Of a stretch of 64,000 bases of DNA, positions 31,848 to 44,500 are shown in pieces. The stretch's first letter is position 1; each line of letters begins with the position of its first letter. A program made the translations under genes and the position numbers. Under the pieces are notes generated by a model. The model saw nothing but the letters and a program-made list of their open reading frames with translations. It ran no database searches and had not been told where the DNA came from. Source of the stretch: Clarkia xantiana subsp. parviflora (taxonomy: Eukaryota; Streptophyta; Magnoliopsida; Myrtales; Onagraceae). The stretch spans positions 3,793,834 through 3,857,833 of the forward strand of contig JAPTYO010000023.1 of the NCBI GenBank assembly GCA_036873135.1, read 5' to 3'.

Positions 31848-34571
31848 TTAAACTTGGTCCTTGTTGGAAGATGGATCCTTAGCAGCATCGGAGGGAACGG
31901 AGTTTGGAGGGGCTTGGGCAGAAGGCTCCGCAGCTGACGGAGTCGGGTCCACGGCAGCAACCTCTTCACTCTCCGCGGGGAGGTTGAAATACTTCTCCGC
32001 AACGGGGGCAAGAGTTTCGGACTTCGTGAAGTCAATGGAATCCGCGTAGGCTGTGTACAGTTCCTCGACGGCGTTGAACAAAACGTCCTCCATCTCGGAC
32101 TTGCAAAACTCCACAGCAGCCACCTTGAATTCTTCAGAGTCCCGATACTCCTCAAGGCCCCGCTGGCGGCCCTCCTCGAAGCCCCGCTAGTGGCCCTCCT
32201 CGAGGCCCTGAGCCTTTGCCTCAGCCAGCTTGGCAGAGAATTCAGCCCTCTCCGCCTCAAACTTCGCCTTGGCCTCCGCGAGGAGATCCGCGAAGACGTT
32301 TTTCTCATGAATGAGCTGCTTCTTCTCCTCCTCATTCCGCTGCTGGTCCACCTGGACCATCTTCCGCTCCCGACGCATGACAGCCTCATGATCGTGAACC
32401 TTCTTGAGCAGGTTGGAGGACAAATCATCGAGGAGAGCCTTCTCCTTGGCCATCTTGTTTTTGGCCGCTACAGCCTCGTCGAGTTCTACCTGAAGCTTGG
32501 CTAAAGCATCAGGGTTCGACTGGGCCTCCGCCGCCTCCAAAGCACCCTTCAGGGCCACGATAAGGCCGAAGCAGCGCTGTTGGTTCGCGGTGTCCTAAAA
32601 GAAGGAAAAGATCAAGACATAAGCAATCGAAGATAAGAGTAATGAAGAAAACGAAACGAGGATAGAAGTTTCACCTCCATCAAACGGATGGCCATGTCAT
32701 GGATCTCCTCCTCAAGGTCCTCCCGAGCAAAGGATAGGGGCCGCCTCAAGGCTGGAGGAACGCACCCCGCCAGCAGATGCAGGGCCAGCCCAGGATCAAG
32801 CTCTCCCCGCCGAAGTGGAATCCCTCGGAGGGACTCGATCGGGTTCCAAGGCATCATCCCCTCATCGGGGGTGAAAACCTTGTAAAGGTTTTCATCCACA
32901 GGGAGAGGGGGGATGACCCCGAAACTTTCAGCAGGAGGAGCCACCTCCGCTGGCGGCTCAGGAGTTGGAGTGCGAAGAACAGGAGGAGGACTCTGGGACA
33001 CGTCCCTAACAGCGGGCCTCACGCTCCTGGACCCCGACCTGCCGCGGGGAAGCAGGCCCCCCTCTTCAGGCTCCTCGGCAGAAGAAGAGGCTTCCAAATC
33101 GGTCACCTGGCGGAACTGAGCTCCCGCCGGGGTGTCCTCCAGCATCTGTTCTTGCGGAGCTGCAGTCTCCACCGGAACAATAGCCTCCGTTGGGGCAGGA
33201 GTCTCCAAGGGACCTGCGGTGGCGGGACGGATAAAGTTAGGAAGAGTACCTTCAGGGCACCAGATGATTTGACGATCGAAATGTCTATTCTTCCCAAGGA
33301 CGTTGTAATATCCTGCCTCAAGAACGTGGGGAATTTCTCCTCGAAGGATGTACTTGATCTCTTGAACCCGTGTTTTCCGATCAGCGGGGATAAACTCCTT
33401 GGGGACTAATTTATATTGATTAATTGCACGGCGAACGCGCTTACCTTCCTCAATGGTGGTGGCCCCGAAGGCCCGATCTATCTCCTCCCGCCTGGCCTTC
33501 TTGGCCCCGACCTGCTCGTCGGTAGGAGGAGCAGCAGATAATGGAGTGGAGGAGGAAGCACCCTTCTTCACCAGCTTGCGCTTCCGCCGGGAGCCACTCT
33601 GGACGGCATCAGTCTCGCCCTGCTTCAGAATGAGATGAGTCAACAGAGAAGCCTTCTTGGCTGCAAAGGTAAAAATAAAATAGTTCGAAATATTACCCAG
33701 ACTACTAAATCTGCAGAAACAGAGTCAAGGAGTCGGACTCCGATAGCAATCAGGTTCCGCTCCTGGAGCTTGTTGGCATCAATGGGTATGAAGTTGTCCC
33801 TCCAGCGGTAGAGTTGAACCATCTGGAGGGTGTTGAGGTCATCCTCAGTGTAGTCCTGGAGCTTGGGGGCAGGGTCCGCCACGACCTCCCATCGGGGCCA
33901 TGGAACAGAGCTGTGCTGGACGAAGAAGTAGTACTTCTTCCATCCGCTGTTGTCGGACCCAGAGTCACGAATCAGCACCCGATCTTTGTGGAACTTCCAA
34001 GTTTCGCTATCCCAGCCGAAACGTGAAAGTTGCTCCTTTGTCCACTTGGGGAGTCGGGGGGAGAAGGAGCAGACACCGGCTTTGTAGCACTTCATGCCGT
34101 AGAAAGTGCGAAACAGCAGAAGACTGTACGTCCATTGCTGGCGGTGACACAAGAACTGGAAGGCGTTCCACACGCGGATGGCGTGTGGAGAGAAGGTACA
34201 GGGATGCGTTTTGTAGAAATTGCACATCTCCACCATATTTCCGCAAAAGGGGAACCGAATCCCCGCGCTTATTTGTCCAGCGGAGACGAATACCTCCCCT
34301 GCCCGAGGAGGCGTAATAATGTGCTTCCTTCTAACAGCGGCTTGGGACTCATATGGAAAACGAGGTTCCCAATCAGAGGTGATACACCCCTCCCTAAGGG
34401 CAACCTCATATGTAGCCTCCGAGATCTCATTGACAGCGAACTCGAAGGTGAAGGGAGTCCTAGCCTCAGAACTAGCTTCGTCTAAAACGGTCGCAAGCAA
34501 AAGGATTTGAGAAAAGAAGAAAAAACAGCAGGCAAATCACGAAAACGTAGAAAGGAATTCTTACCAGACAT
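31848..34571 (-). pseudogene. Antisense gene of copy B, with a nonsense codon and a frame change
   Basis: Same gene as 2540-5257. Exon 1 is 34565-34571 (ATG TCT G|GTAAG), exon 2 32675-34481, last exon 31848-32594, with GT-AG borders at the same places. Two lesions are seen. TAG at 32187-32189 ends the coiled-coil exon early; the frame continues open past it to 31848. The GTAATA..TTTGCAG stretch near 33660-33700 is 36 nt instead of 37, so the two halves of exon 2 lie in different frames unless it is spliced out with other borders. The N-terminal domain (FSPHAIRVWNAF, LLFRTFYGM) and the C-terminal acidic tail are otherwise well kept. Confidence 0.72.
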
Positions 34572-34715
34572 GATCGGTGGTTGAAGAAGGAAGGCCGGAA
34601 AGGTTGAAGGCCTTGGATCACTTGAATACTAGGAGGAGCTTGAGGAGGAAGCTTCGAATGCAAAGATGGCAGAAAGCGAGAGATTGCAGAAGAAGTAAAT
34701 AAGACCAGGGTTTTA

Positions 34716-34726
34716 CCTTTTATAGG
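34716..34726 (-). promoter_or_regulatory. TATA-like box of the antisense gene, copy B
   Basis: CCTATAAAAGG on the minus strand, about 145 bases upstream of the antisense ATG (34571). Matches the box at 5416-5425 in copy A. Confidence 0.5.
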
Positions 34727-35299
34727 CAAAAGGATGATTGAAGGGATGTAATCGTGACCGTCGAAGACGAAACGACTCGATCACAACTATTGAGATTATG
34801 GAGACGGTACGGAGGAAACAGCTGGATGGGCTTGATCTGCACCGTTGAAGAGGAAACGACACGATCTTAATTGACGAGATTATAGGCACGGAAGGGACGT
34901 GTATGACGTCACGGTTGCTTTTGCAGAAAACAGCAGTCACGCTGGTTTAGACGACGTTTCTTTATCCCTAGGCATTTAATGCTACAGTAACCGAGGAGTC
35001 TCCTCGGATTTGGCAACTACCCATGGGGCCTGGTGGGCCCAAGAAAATCATGAGTAAGAGACTCTGTTATGTAACGATCACACGCAAGGCAAAAACCTCC
35101 GACAGTGGTGTCAAAAGAGAAATAAAAGCCTTCGACAAAGAGGCATCAAGGAAAGTGAAGGTAAAAGTTCCCGACGGTGGTATCGGGAGGTGCGAAGACA
35201 AAGGCCTCCGACGGTGGTATCGGAAGGCATAAAAGCGAGAACCTTCGACAAAAGAGGTCAAGAGATCTAAACTGGAAGACATGACGAACTAAAAGTCCC

Positions 35300-35317
35300 C
35301 CATGTCTTGGGGGCAAA
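35300..35317 (+). other. Polypurine-type tract before the 3' LTR of copy B
   Basis: The bases just before the LTR end CTTGGGGGCAAA, identical to copy A (5853-5864). It is the presumed primer for plus-strand synthesis. Confidence 0.6.
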
Positions 35318-36078
35318 TGATGGGTTCCGATGTAATCGTTAGCCCCGTTAACAGCCAATGGACGGCGAGTAGGTCCAGTGGGCCTCGTGAAAAGCCTGGA
35401 AGGCCCAGAGGCCCAGCTCGAAGGGTCCCGACTTTAGCGGTCCCGATGAATGAGCTGAATGCTCCCGATAAGAAGCCTCCGAGTAGGCCCCGATGTGCCT
35501 TAGTAAAGGCCCCGATAATAAAGCCCCGCAGAGGCTGGACCTGTCCCGTAGAGACTGAAGGTCCTGGGTGGTGATCTAGAATGAGACAACTCTGGAGTCC
35601 CCGACAGGAGTCGAGACTTGTGATCAGAGGATAAGACCGAGAAACCCGCCTACTAGATGAGAGTAGTGGGAAGACGGTTAAGATATAGATAATCTCCCCC
35701 GAGATACGCAGGGCGTGCCCGAGATACGCGGAGGTATGGGTAAGATACGCGGAGCGTGGGGCGAGATATACGGAATCCTAGCCGAGGTATACGGAATCGT
35801 GGCGAGATACACGGAATCGTAGGTAAAACTGCCAAGCGCAGTAACAGGTAACTGAGTAACCCCTCCTCCTATATAAAGGAGGAGGTTACCTCAGAAAATC
35901 GACTATGCTAATACGAACTTAGACTTTGCTTACCACCCATTGATCACCGCACTCATTTAAGCATCGGAGAGGGATTCTGGGTCACCACCCAGGTCATCCC
36001 CTTTTGCAGGATTACGCGGAGCCCAGGAGTCCAAGCTTTCCGTCAAGGACGTAACGGAGCTTCGCCCGTGATCCAACA
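35318..36078 (+). repeat. 3' LTR of copy B
   Basis: 761 bp, same ends as 24470-25230 and five base differences. Followed at once by the target duplication CCAGT (36079-36083). Confidence 0.97.
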
Positions 36079-36701
36079 CCAGTATAGTTTATTGGAGACA
36101 TCAAGAAAAATTCCAGTAAGTTATAGATTGCATAACAATTAATTCAACAGACTTTCATTTTTTGTTTTATTTTGGATGAAAGGTATAACATCAATTTGGT
36201 TCTTAAACAGAACTGTTGGAATCCAATAGCAACAGTTTATTGTAGTATTGGAATCCAATTAGTAAAAAAAAGTGGGTGATCAAGGGTGATAAGTGTTAGA
36301 ATGCGGTGAAGTTTGATACAAAAAAGAATGAATTAACATGGAAACGATGTTTATTGAAAAAAAAACTGGGAAAATCACTTTACGCTATTTGGGTTACATA
36401 GATCTCGAAAAGTTATGCGGTTTCAAAAAGAAAATTCGTCCAAAAAGATGAAGAAAATGAGTGAGATATTGGGTTCCAAATTTTTGAGTTGCTATTATTT
36501 AAATATTATGCAAAAATTGTATTTTGGTCTTTTCATGCGCCAAAAATGGGATTTTGTTAGTTTTAACCAGAAATTCTAACGGTGCAACACCCAGGATAAC
36601 TCGAGTACCAAAAAGCAACAAAATTTAGTGGAGCTACCAATTCGTTTTGGGCTGTTAACTCAGGTACCAATTTGATTTAAATCCCTTTGGGTTAAGAATC
36701 A

Positions 36702-38000
36702 CTAGCCACTAACCCCGCGCACCGCGCGGGAGAATATTTTCAAATAAGAATTTAAATTTTTAAAAAGGTTATCTTAATGTATTAAATATACAACTATATA
36801 TCAATAGTTATTTTAAAATATTTAATAGTAGTCAAATATTCGACAATATATATAATTTTTATTAGACATATAACTGATACATCAAGAGTCCGACATTCAG
36901 ATTGGTTGATATTGTTTGGTTTTTTTTTTAAACTATTCTTATTTAAATTAATTAATATACATATATTATATTTAACATATTTTACATCGTGGCTAAAAAC
37001 ATATTTTACATGAGTGAATGACTTAATTATAAAATTTTAGATATGTTACTTTTATACATGTAGCTTTTCCTTGGTAAAAATAGATGCACCTCAAAGTTAT
37101 TATTATAAATTTTTAGTCGATCCTATTTTATTATTATTATGTGGATTTTTTTATATATAATAACAGATTAATTTATTGGCCATTGACTAACTGTTGTGAA
37201 TTAAAAGTTAATAAATATTGTAATTGATTACTATAAGTAAGTATACTTTCTTCAAAGTCTATCTCTATTATTATTTTTTAAAGTTTAATAATAAAAAATA
37301 TGTATTTAAACACATATAATATCAATATATTTTTATGTTTTATTAATTATTACTATATGGCTATATACTACCATCTACGATTAGATATGGCCAAATTTTT
37401 ATTACAATTCATTAATATTGTTTATTAATAATAGAAAATATGTATTTAAAAACATATATTTTCGATATATTTTTATGTTTCATTAACTATTTTTTATGGA
37501 TATATACTATCATCTATGATTAGATTATATACATGAATAGATAATGTCGTGTTATATTATTACAATCAATTACTATTATTTATTATCTATATATGTTGCT
37601 TACTTGGCGACCTATGAAACTTTCACTGCCGAACTGTATAAATTATAGATTTAAATAGAAACTTTTAATTATTTGTTTATTTATTTCACGTAGAGCTTAA
37701 AATATGATATAATTTGTTTTCTAAATTTACAATTACTCAATATTTTGAAACCCTAATTAAATTAGGAAACCCTGACCGTGTCAAATGTCTACATATCAGC
37801 CAAAAAAATCTATTAACAGTCGGAATTATAGATTATAAATAACAAATAAATAAATATTTATTTTATGTTAATTTTTAAATAAAAATATATTTGATAAATT
37901 TAAGAAAACGTATGGCAGATTTTCGTAATAAAAGATAAATTAAGTAATCTCTTGACATCTAATGCACTGTATGGAAAAAATGAGAAGGTTATTGATATAT
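36702..38000 (-). mobile_element. Helitron-like 3' end and AT-rich body (partial)
   Basis: On the minus strand the element ends in a hairpin CCCGCGC-GGT-GCGCGGG, eight bases, then CTAG at 36702-36705, preceded on the plus strand by A. This is the 3' signature of Helitrons. The body is about 1.3 kb of AT-rich DNA with a tandem duplication (37300-37420 and 37430-37540). The part at 37560-37810 matches 48380-49030, which carries a Helitron 5' end. Its own 5' end is not found; it may be cut at the next Helitron. Confidence 0.6.
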
Positions 38001-38124
38001 AACTAGGTGCTGACCTCGCGCTACGCGCGAGGCGACATCCCAAACCGTAAACATTAACATGTATAGAAATGCATTTTTTTTTCACTTATAATGTATATAA
38101 AGTCAAACCAAGATCTCTTGGGTG

Positions 38125-38845
38125 ATGAACGTTGAATCTCATCGACAAAGAGAATAGTTACGGTGAATCTCATCGATAAAGAGAATAGTTTGTCCTCAGA
38201 TTCAGTTGCTTCCTTCAGCATAGCTTTGAACCTATCTTCAAATTCTCCACAGTATTTTACACCAGCATTGAGAGATTTCATGTCAATGAATATCAGCTAT
38301 AGGTATGTCATCATTTAAGGAAATGTTAAGAACATAACATTAAAAACAACATTGAAAGAGTCAATGTCATAACTTCTTGAATAACACATACCTTGTTATT
38401 TATCAAACCCTAACATCTCCTTGCACAGTTCTCTAGGCGAGTCTGTGAAAATATAACACCAAAAGAGCATATTTTAACAAAAGAATCATGCTTCAGTCGA
38501 GAAATACCCAGAAATTTCAATGAAAAACTCACTACATGTTATGATCTAATGTGACCTATTGTTGAGACTTTAGTTCAGCTCTCGCATACAATACTCTAAT
38601 GCCAAAAGCCGATTAACAATGCAAAACTATGCAATTGAATGATTATAAACCACAATAGCTAGGACAGAGTTTATATGAGATAGCTCACTCACCATCAAGT
38701 AAATGCATACCCTTCTGATACGGCAGTTTTCCCGACACCGGACTTGCCAATTAGCACATGATTAATCTTGGTTCTCCTAAAAACAATTTGAATACATCTA
38801 CATATTTCATGATCTCTTCCAATAACACGATCGAGCTTCCTGCAT
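38125..38845 (-). pseudogene. Captured ClpB/Hsp100 chaperone fragment (NBD1)
   Basis: Two exon-like pieces on the minus strand. 38717-38840 reads [15 protein letters not shown], then a Walker A box GKSGVGKTA, matching the start of the first ATPase domain of ClpB/Hsp101-type proteins (…GEPGVGKTA in the family). 38125-38290 reads ISIDMKSLNAGVKYCGEFED and then FKAMLKEATESE, followed by a Walker B-like ILFVDEI; the Walker B coding sequence is present twice in tandem, with a frame change between. Sequence between the pieces looks like intron. It is not a working gene; the rest of the protein is missing. Confidence 0.75.
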
Positions 38846-39649
38846 TAGCCAATGAAACTTGATCTTTTCCATATTTCTCTGAGGCTTTCGTACTGCCCCT
38901 CAGGATCTGCATAAAGGCTCCCGTGACTATGAAAATAAATAAAAAAAATTGAAAGAACACCACTATATTAAAGACCCTCGATAGGTAAATTATGCATTCT
39001 CTAATGTACTACAACATAACCAAAATGTTGACATCTGCTAGGTGCGAACTAATTTCAGTAAAATTGGCACAGAAACAATGAGTTAACAGATGATCAAAAC
39101 ACCAAGACTCTATAAATGAATAATAATATGTAAGAGAAGGAGAAATATGACTTACATGATTAGTGGAGAAAGTTGGAAGAGCAACAGCGATTTACATCTT
39201 GTCTGCATCCTTCTTCTTCAACTTGGTCTCCTTGACCAACTCACCTGAAATCCAAAAACATTTTGAAGAAAATCGAACATGTGCTCCTCCCTAGTAGGAG
39301 GAATATGTAGGCAACTTTGGCAGCTCTCTAAAGTATGTTCAACCCGATTGCAGACGAAGATAAGTGAATAAAAAACCTTAAATAGTGATGCCATATGCAT
39401 TGTCTTTCCCTTAAATAGTTCCCAAATCATCGAATTAGTGTTAACCTCTACTATGGAAACTAATAAATTTGTCAGATTAGTAATAAAAATAATCTAATTT
39501 TACCTGCAAGAGATTGGATTAGGCCGACGAATGAGGCAGCTAGCAGTTACCACGCACCTCGCTCAGGTAGCTGCATAGTTTCAAAAGGCACTTCCTTCAA
39601 GCAATATTTATCTACCACCAGAAAAGCTTGCTTTTAATTGAGCACCATA

Positions 39650-39770
39650 AAGAGACTATTATCAATCCATATAAGGCAGACCTATAAGCTCAAGAGCACA
39701 CCTAGCCGTAATTCTCTTGTTCGGGTCAAGGTTGAGCATTTTCTGCCAAAGCATAATAGATATGGTTTAA
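39650..39770 (-). pseudogene. Captured protein-kinase fragment (CDK-like subdomain XI)
   Basis: The minus strand reads LWQKMLNLDPNKRITARC, similar to the end of the catalytic domain of cyclin-dependent and related kinases (KML.LDP.KRITA). A further possible exon at 40060-40115 reads DLNQPNLEADLLEG, which I cannot assign. The fragment is too short to be functional. Confidence 0.45.
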
Positions 39771-41591
39771 CCAAGGCCCTGTAGTTAAATCAGTCCAAGA
39801 ATAGGGAACAAAATTCACTTTCTACCTGCAAAAAGATATACCCAAGTACATTAAAAGACTAAAGCACAAAAATTGATCTGATCATCTGCAAGAATTCCAC
39901 CCAAATAGTGCAAACTTCTCATTTCCTTCTGAGCGTCCAAGGCAAAGCAATTTTCTGGAGCAGATAAAATCCAAGCAAGAAGATAACCATGTGTGTTGTT
40001 TCACAAACTAACCCAGTAAGCAAGTAGTAGGTGGGAGTACCTGATGTCTTAGAATAGGCACATACAACAATCCCTCAAGTAAATCTGCTTCAAGATTTGG
40101 TTGATTAAGATCCTATAAGAATGAAAAAGTGCATCAACATGTAGTACCATGAAAAGACATACACCATATATCTATAATATATGAACTATGGACACATACT
40201 TGAAAGAGAAACATGACACGACAATGCATTCATTGATGCATCAAACTTGTTCATTTGTTTCTAGGTACCTGAAAAAATTAGCTCTTGTTGAACTATAAGC
40301 AAGTAGGTCACATATGCATTTTAACAAACATATAATAGGAAGAAGTTCCAATAATGATAAACGTATGAAAATAAAACCATAAATTGAAGAGAGTAATACA
40401 TTACAGATTAGAGAGATGAGTCTTAGAGAGAGAAATAACTTTATGATTTCATGTAACGACTGTGAGCAACAGAAGATAGGATTTTATTTTCTTATCCAGA
40501 TTTTGAATAAATTGCTCTCATTCAGGGCCAAAGTTTTCCACATGAGCAACCGAAACAGAGCAGATCTTCCACCAAGTTGATAACTAAACTAAAAAAATCT
40601 AATCTTGAATCAAAGGCTTAACGTGAGATTCCTCTTTCCCCGCAAGTTGATAAGTAAATTCAAAAATCTCATCTTGACTTTAAGTTGGTTACTTGGTGAA
40701 AGGCTTCCACCACTACACCCAAAGAGTCGATACCTCTAAATTCTAACGAACATAGACTTCTTTCTCCCCGCTAGATTAGAGAATTGTCAGGCACCAGCAA
40801 GAACTACCAGCATCATCAACCAATCACAATATGTCGAGGTAATTAACTAACATTCAAGAGATATTCATAAACGCTCAAAATCCAAATTATTCAAAGGGTT
40901 TCAGAAATTAATAGTTACCTTTCCTCGAATCGAGGGAGAAGAAGCCAATGAGACTCCTTCCGAGGACGACGCTTCCTCTTTGGCATGACGATTGATATTC
41001 TCTTCTCCGTATGACACTTCCAGATTCATTTAGTCGATTGATATTAGGGCAAAAAATAGTCGATTCACTAATTGGAGCTTCTGCAGTTTCCGATGCCGAA
41101 GTGGGATTCTCCGGCGAGGCCTCGACTGAGTGGAAGTCCGACATCGACGCGATTTCTTCAAACCGTCTTCTTTACACCCCCGGGATGGTGACCTCCTCGG
41201 CGGCGACCAGGCGAGATACTGACGCAACCAGTCGAGATCAGCCTCAACCAACTCGGGACGCAATAACTTCGTCTTCAGCGGCTTAAAATTGCGGATAGAA
41301 GATTTTTTTTTGGGTTGGAGATAAAATGGCTAATGTTTGGATTACCATAACTAAATAACTTGTGGGAAGTAATGCTTCAATGTATGAGGAAGTAACGCTT
41401 CGTATTCTTTGACGGCCTGGAAGTAACGCTTCGGTTTGAAGAAGACAATGAATTAGGGTAGGGGTGCGTGCAATTCACTTGAGACTTGAGAGTGAGTGCT
41501 TTTGGTGACGTGGCGCGCTAGGAGGTGAGTGGTTTTGCTGACGTGGCACGTTCCGGATTACTCCACCTCTCACCTATTGCCTTATTAGATA

Positions 41592-44500
41592 CAAGGTGCT
41601 GACCCCGCGCTACGCGCGGGCAACTTGCTAACCGTAAACCGTAAATATGGATGGAAAATATTAAAATTATAAATTATTTGTTTAATTTCTTAATTTTAGA
41701 TAAAAACAGATGTCAAGATTCCTGGGTGTTAAATGAAAATAAAATAGTGGATAATCTTTTTCTAACCTCTTGAAAATCAGAGCTTTATTAAAAAAAACAA
41801 TTCTTCAGAAGAGTTAAAATTTTACTCTCAATAAGAAGATTACATAATGTAATTACATTTTCAAATAATGATCTCATCGACCGTAGAGTTGTAAATAAAG
41901 CCAGGCAATATAGTAATGTCGTTATGTCCACTGCCAATGATAGATTTAAGGAAGGGTCGTGATCTTTAACAATTAATGGTTTTGAACAAATAATTATCCA
42001 TACTTGCCAACATACACCTCTTGCATATATATTGATATATCAACAGTCTATCATGAACTCATGTCCTTTGTTTCACTAAAAGGGTCCAAGCAATCTAATA
42101 CCAGCACAACCTTGCCTATCAACTGCAGATTTGCCTATATGCAACGCACCACAAGCACATGAAAATTCATTTTCTAGTCTAAATTATCATTATACGCATC
42201 AAAATAACGTTCGGTATATTGATTTCTCTGTCAACGATGGATTTTGCAGGTTGTGATGCGATACAATTAGAATCGTCCAAAATTATTTCTGATGATGCTA
42301 GGTAATAAATAGTTTTCCCAAAAAAAAAATATACAAAAAATTGCATTATAAACAGAAATACTCCCACATTTTCTTGCATGATACTGGTTTTGGTAACAGG
42401 AGGGCTCGTTGCTGAAAATGTTTTCTGATTGCCATTATCACGACCTAAAAATGTAGAATGATAACATTTCGTTGTGATTAAAAAGGAGGGAAACTATGAA
42501 TTGGTAAATGGGAAGAAGAAGAAGAAACAACAACATATCTGAAGCTTTTGGTGAGGAATTAGGAGGCAGCAACAACAGCTTAACTCTTTGGCTGCGAGAG
42601 TATAAGAACCCGTCGTAAGAAGAGCGAGGGCTACCCCGAATTGCAATAGGATTGACCTTATATTGCTTTTTAATTCCCTCATTGTAATCAAGAACATGTA
42701 ACCTAATAACTTCTAGCAATAATTACTTCTTAAGAGAGTTCTTTGAGTTACAATGAAGCACAACAGGTGCTTTTGCTATTCCATAGAAAATAACATCAAA
42801 TTTCAGGTTAAACCAAAGAAAATCTTAGAACATACCAAATTTTTTAAAAAATAAAATAAAAGGCATATTTTTTGCAATCAACCATTGGCTTATCAACATG
42901 ATCAAATCAGCATCCGAAGAACCCATCTCAATTTCATGCTGAAATTATTCAGGCTAAAGGTGAAAAATCTAGGCCTATCTCTGTTTTATGCATATGTACT
43001 CGCAATAATAGTAACCTTCATGTTAAAACTCTAAGATATATAAGAAGATCACAAACAATTCAACCTAAGCTAGAGCCTAGAGGGTTAAAAAAATCATGTT
43101 TTTGGAATCTATTATCCGCCTGTCAGCATGATCAACTCAGAGTCCAGAAAACCCATCTCCGTTTCCTGATGAATTTGGGGTAAATAAGAAAGTTTTACAA
43201 CATTTCATCATAAATTTCCACAATCAGGAAACGAAAAAAAAAAAGTGTAGGGGAGTTACTTGGCCCTTGAAAGAATGGTGAATCAGAGAAAAAAAAATCT
43301 CACGGTTTCTTGCCGAAACCTTGAATCTTTATTCTTTGCCAATGTTACTTGGCCCTAAACCCTAAACTCAACTAATGCTAATTAAGAGGAAACCAATGTA
43401 AATCACAACCATAAAGCATTAAAACTCTTGATATAGATACAGAAAATTGGACAACACTTCGAGCAAAATGAAAAAATTGAAAAAAGACAACATTAAAGAA
43501 CTGATCCTCCAACAAAAACATAATACAAAAGAGAGCAAAATGACATCTATGAAATACAAACTATCCCATTGTACATGTGATTCAAAAATCTTTGAACAAA
43601 TATTTACGATGCTGTAAAAACCAAATTGCAAGAAGAAACTGAAGCATGAAGTAATAATCCAATCAAGTTTGATAATAGTGAGTGTTGGATCTATGATCTA
43701 TCTATGGAGATTAATACTTAATATCCATGAAGTGCAAGCTGGAAAAGGAAAATACCCAACAAACCAAATATTGTAAAGGTAATCCTCGTTTTGGCCTTCA
43801 AGGCATCTTCCAGCAAGCACAATATATACAGCAGAAAATTAAAATGGTTGAACATTATCCTCTCATTTACAAACTTAATTAGATGTCATTCACTACTAAT
43901 TATAGTTGAAGTATATAATTATAAATATTAAACATAGAAATTGTAATCTTCAGAAAGAGTAAATATTTAATCATAAATATGCAAAAAAAGATGATTTTCT
44001 GCATAATATGCAAAAAATATGAGATTTTGAGTATAACTCTGGAAAGGGAAGAGTGTAAATCTGGAAAAATATCAGATTTTGTGATTAAAAAAGCAAGATA
44101 GATGATATTTTGCTTTTTAAGAATATAAACCTGAAAAATAATAAGATATGTAGCATATAATGCTGAACTGAATCATATGATTACACAATTAGATAAGCAA
44201 CTTCCTGCAACAAAACCAAACACTAAACCCGAAAAAGGCGCTGGAGTTTTAAAGCTAGAGAATTTATCGTTAATAAGAATTTCCAAAGATGAAATAAAAC
44301 CACTAAAGAGAGTGAGTTAGGGTAGTCGAGCTTAATTTGTGGAAAAATTCTGAAAAACGATAATGTCCGTGTACTTGGAAGGTCTGCAGTAATGCATATG
44401 TTATTCTGTTTTATAGTCTCATGGTTATAACATTCTTTTAAGATTTCCTTTTACAATTCCTTAGGTCGATAACAAAACATGTTTTTTCAACATCACTATA

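Larger units (their letters stand above)
24470..36078 (+). mobile_element. Complete Retand-like (Tat lineage) Ty3/gypsy element, copy B
   Basis: 11.6 kb. It has two 761-bp LTRs (TG...CA), the 5-bp target duplication CCAGT (24465-24469 and 36079-36083), a primer site at 25231, an uninterrupted gag-pol (25285-30945), 3' tandem repeats (31080-31640), an antisense gene (31848-34571) and a purine tract before 35318. I count five differences between the LTRs, about 0.7 percent, so the insertion is recent. The absence of a chromodomain, two RNase H domains and the antisense gene place it in the Tat group, nearest Retand. Probably autonomous or very recently so. Confidence 0.96.
23378..36685. mobile_element. 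Long-TIR Mutator-like DNA element, interrupted by Retand copy B
   Basis: The left arm (23378 to about 24040) starts GGATTTAAATCAAATTGGTA. Its reverse complement forms the right arm, split in two: about 24400-24469 and 36084-36685. The arms are over 600 bp. Flanks are TTTGGATTA (23369-23377) and TTTGGGTTA (36686-36694), a 9-bp target repeat with one mismatch, as expected for Mutator-like elements. Without the retrotransposon the element is about 1.7 kb with a ~360-bp spacer. There is no transposase frame, so it is non-autonomous. Confidence 0.82.
38003..41589 (-). mobile_element. Helitron H1, 3.6 kb, with captured gene fragments
   Basis: Minus-strand 5' end TCTAATAAGGCAATAGG (plus 41573-41589, ending GA). 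The 3' end is a perfect 8-bp hairpin CCTCGCGC-GTA-GCGCGAGG (read on minus; plus 38014-38032) and CTAG at 38003-38006. Host bases are A on the left (38002) and T on the right (41590), the expected A^T target. No Rep/helicase frame, so non-autonomous. It carries ClpB-like and kinase-like exons in its own orientation. The 40908-41290 part has open frames on both strands without a recognised product. Confidence 0.75.

Noticed and set aside
41011..41286. Overlapping frames on both strands near the H1 5' end
   Set aside because: No recognisable protein; may include captured exon pieces but cannot be assigned.
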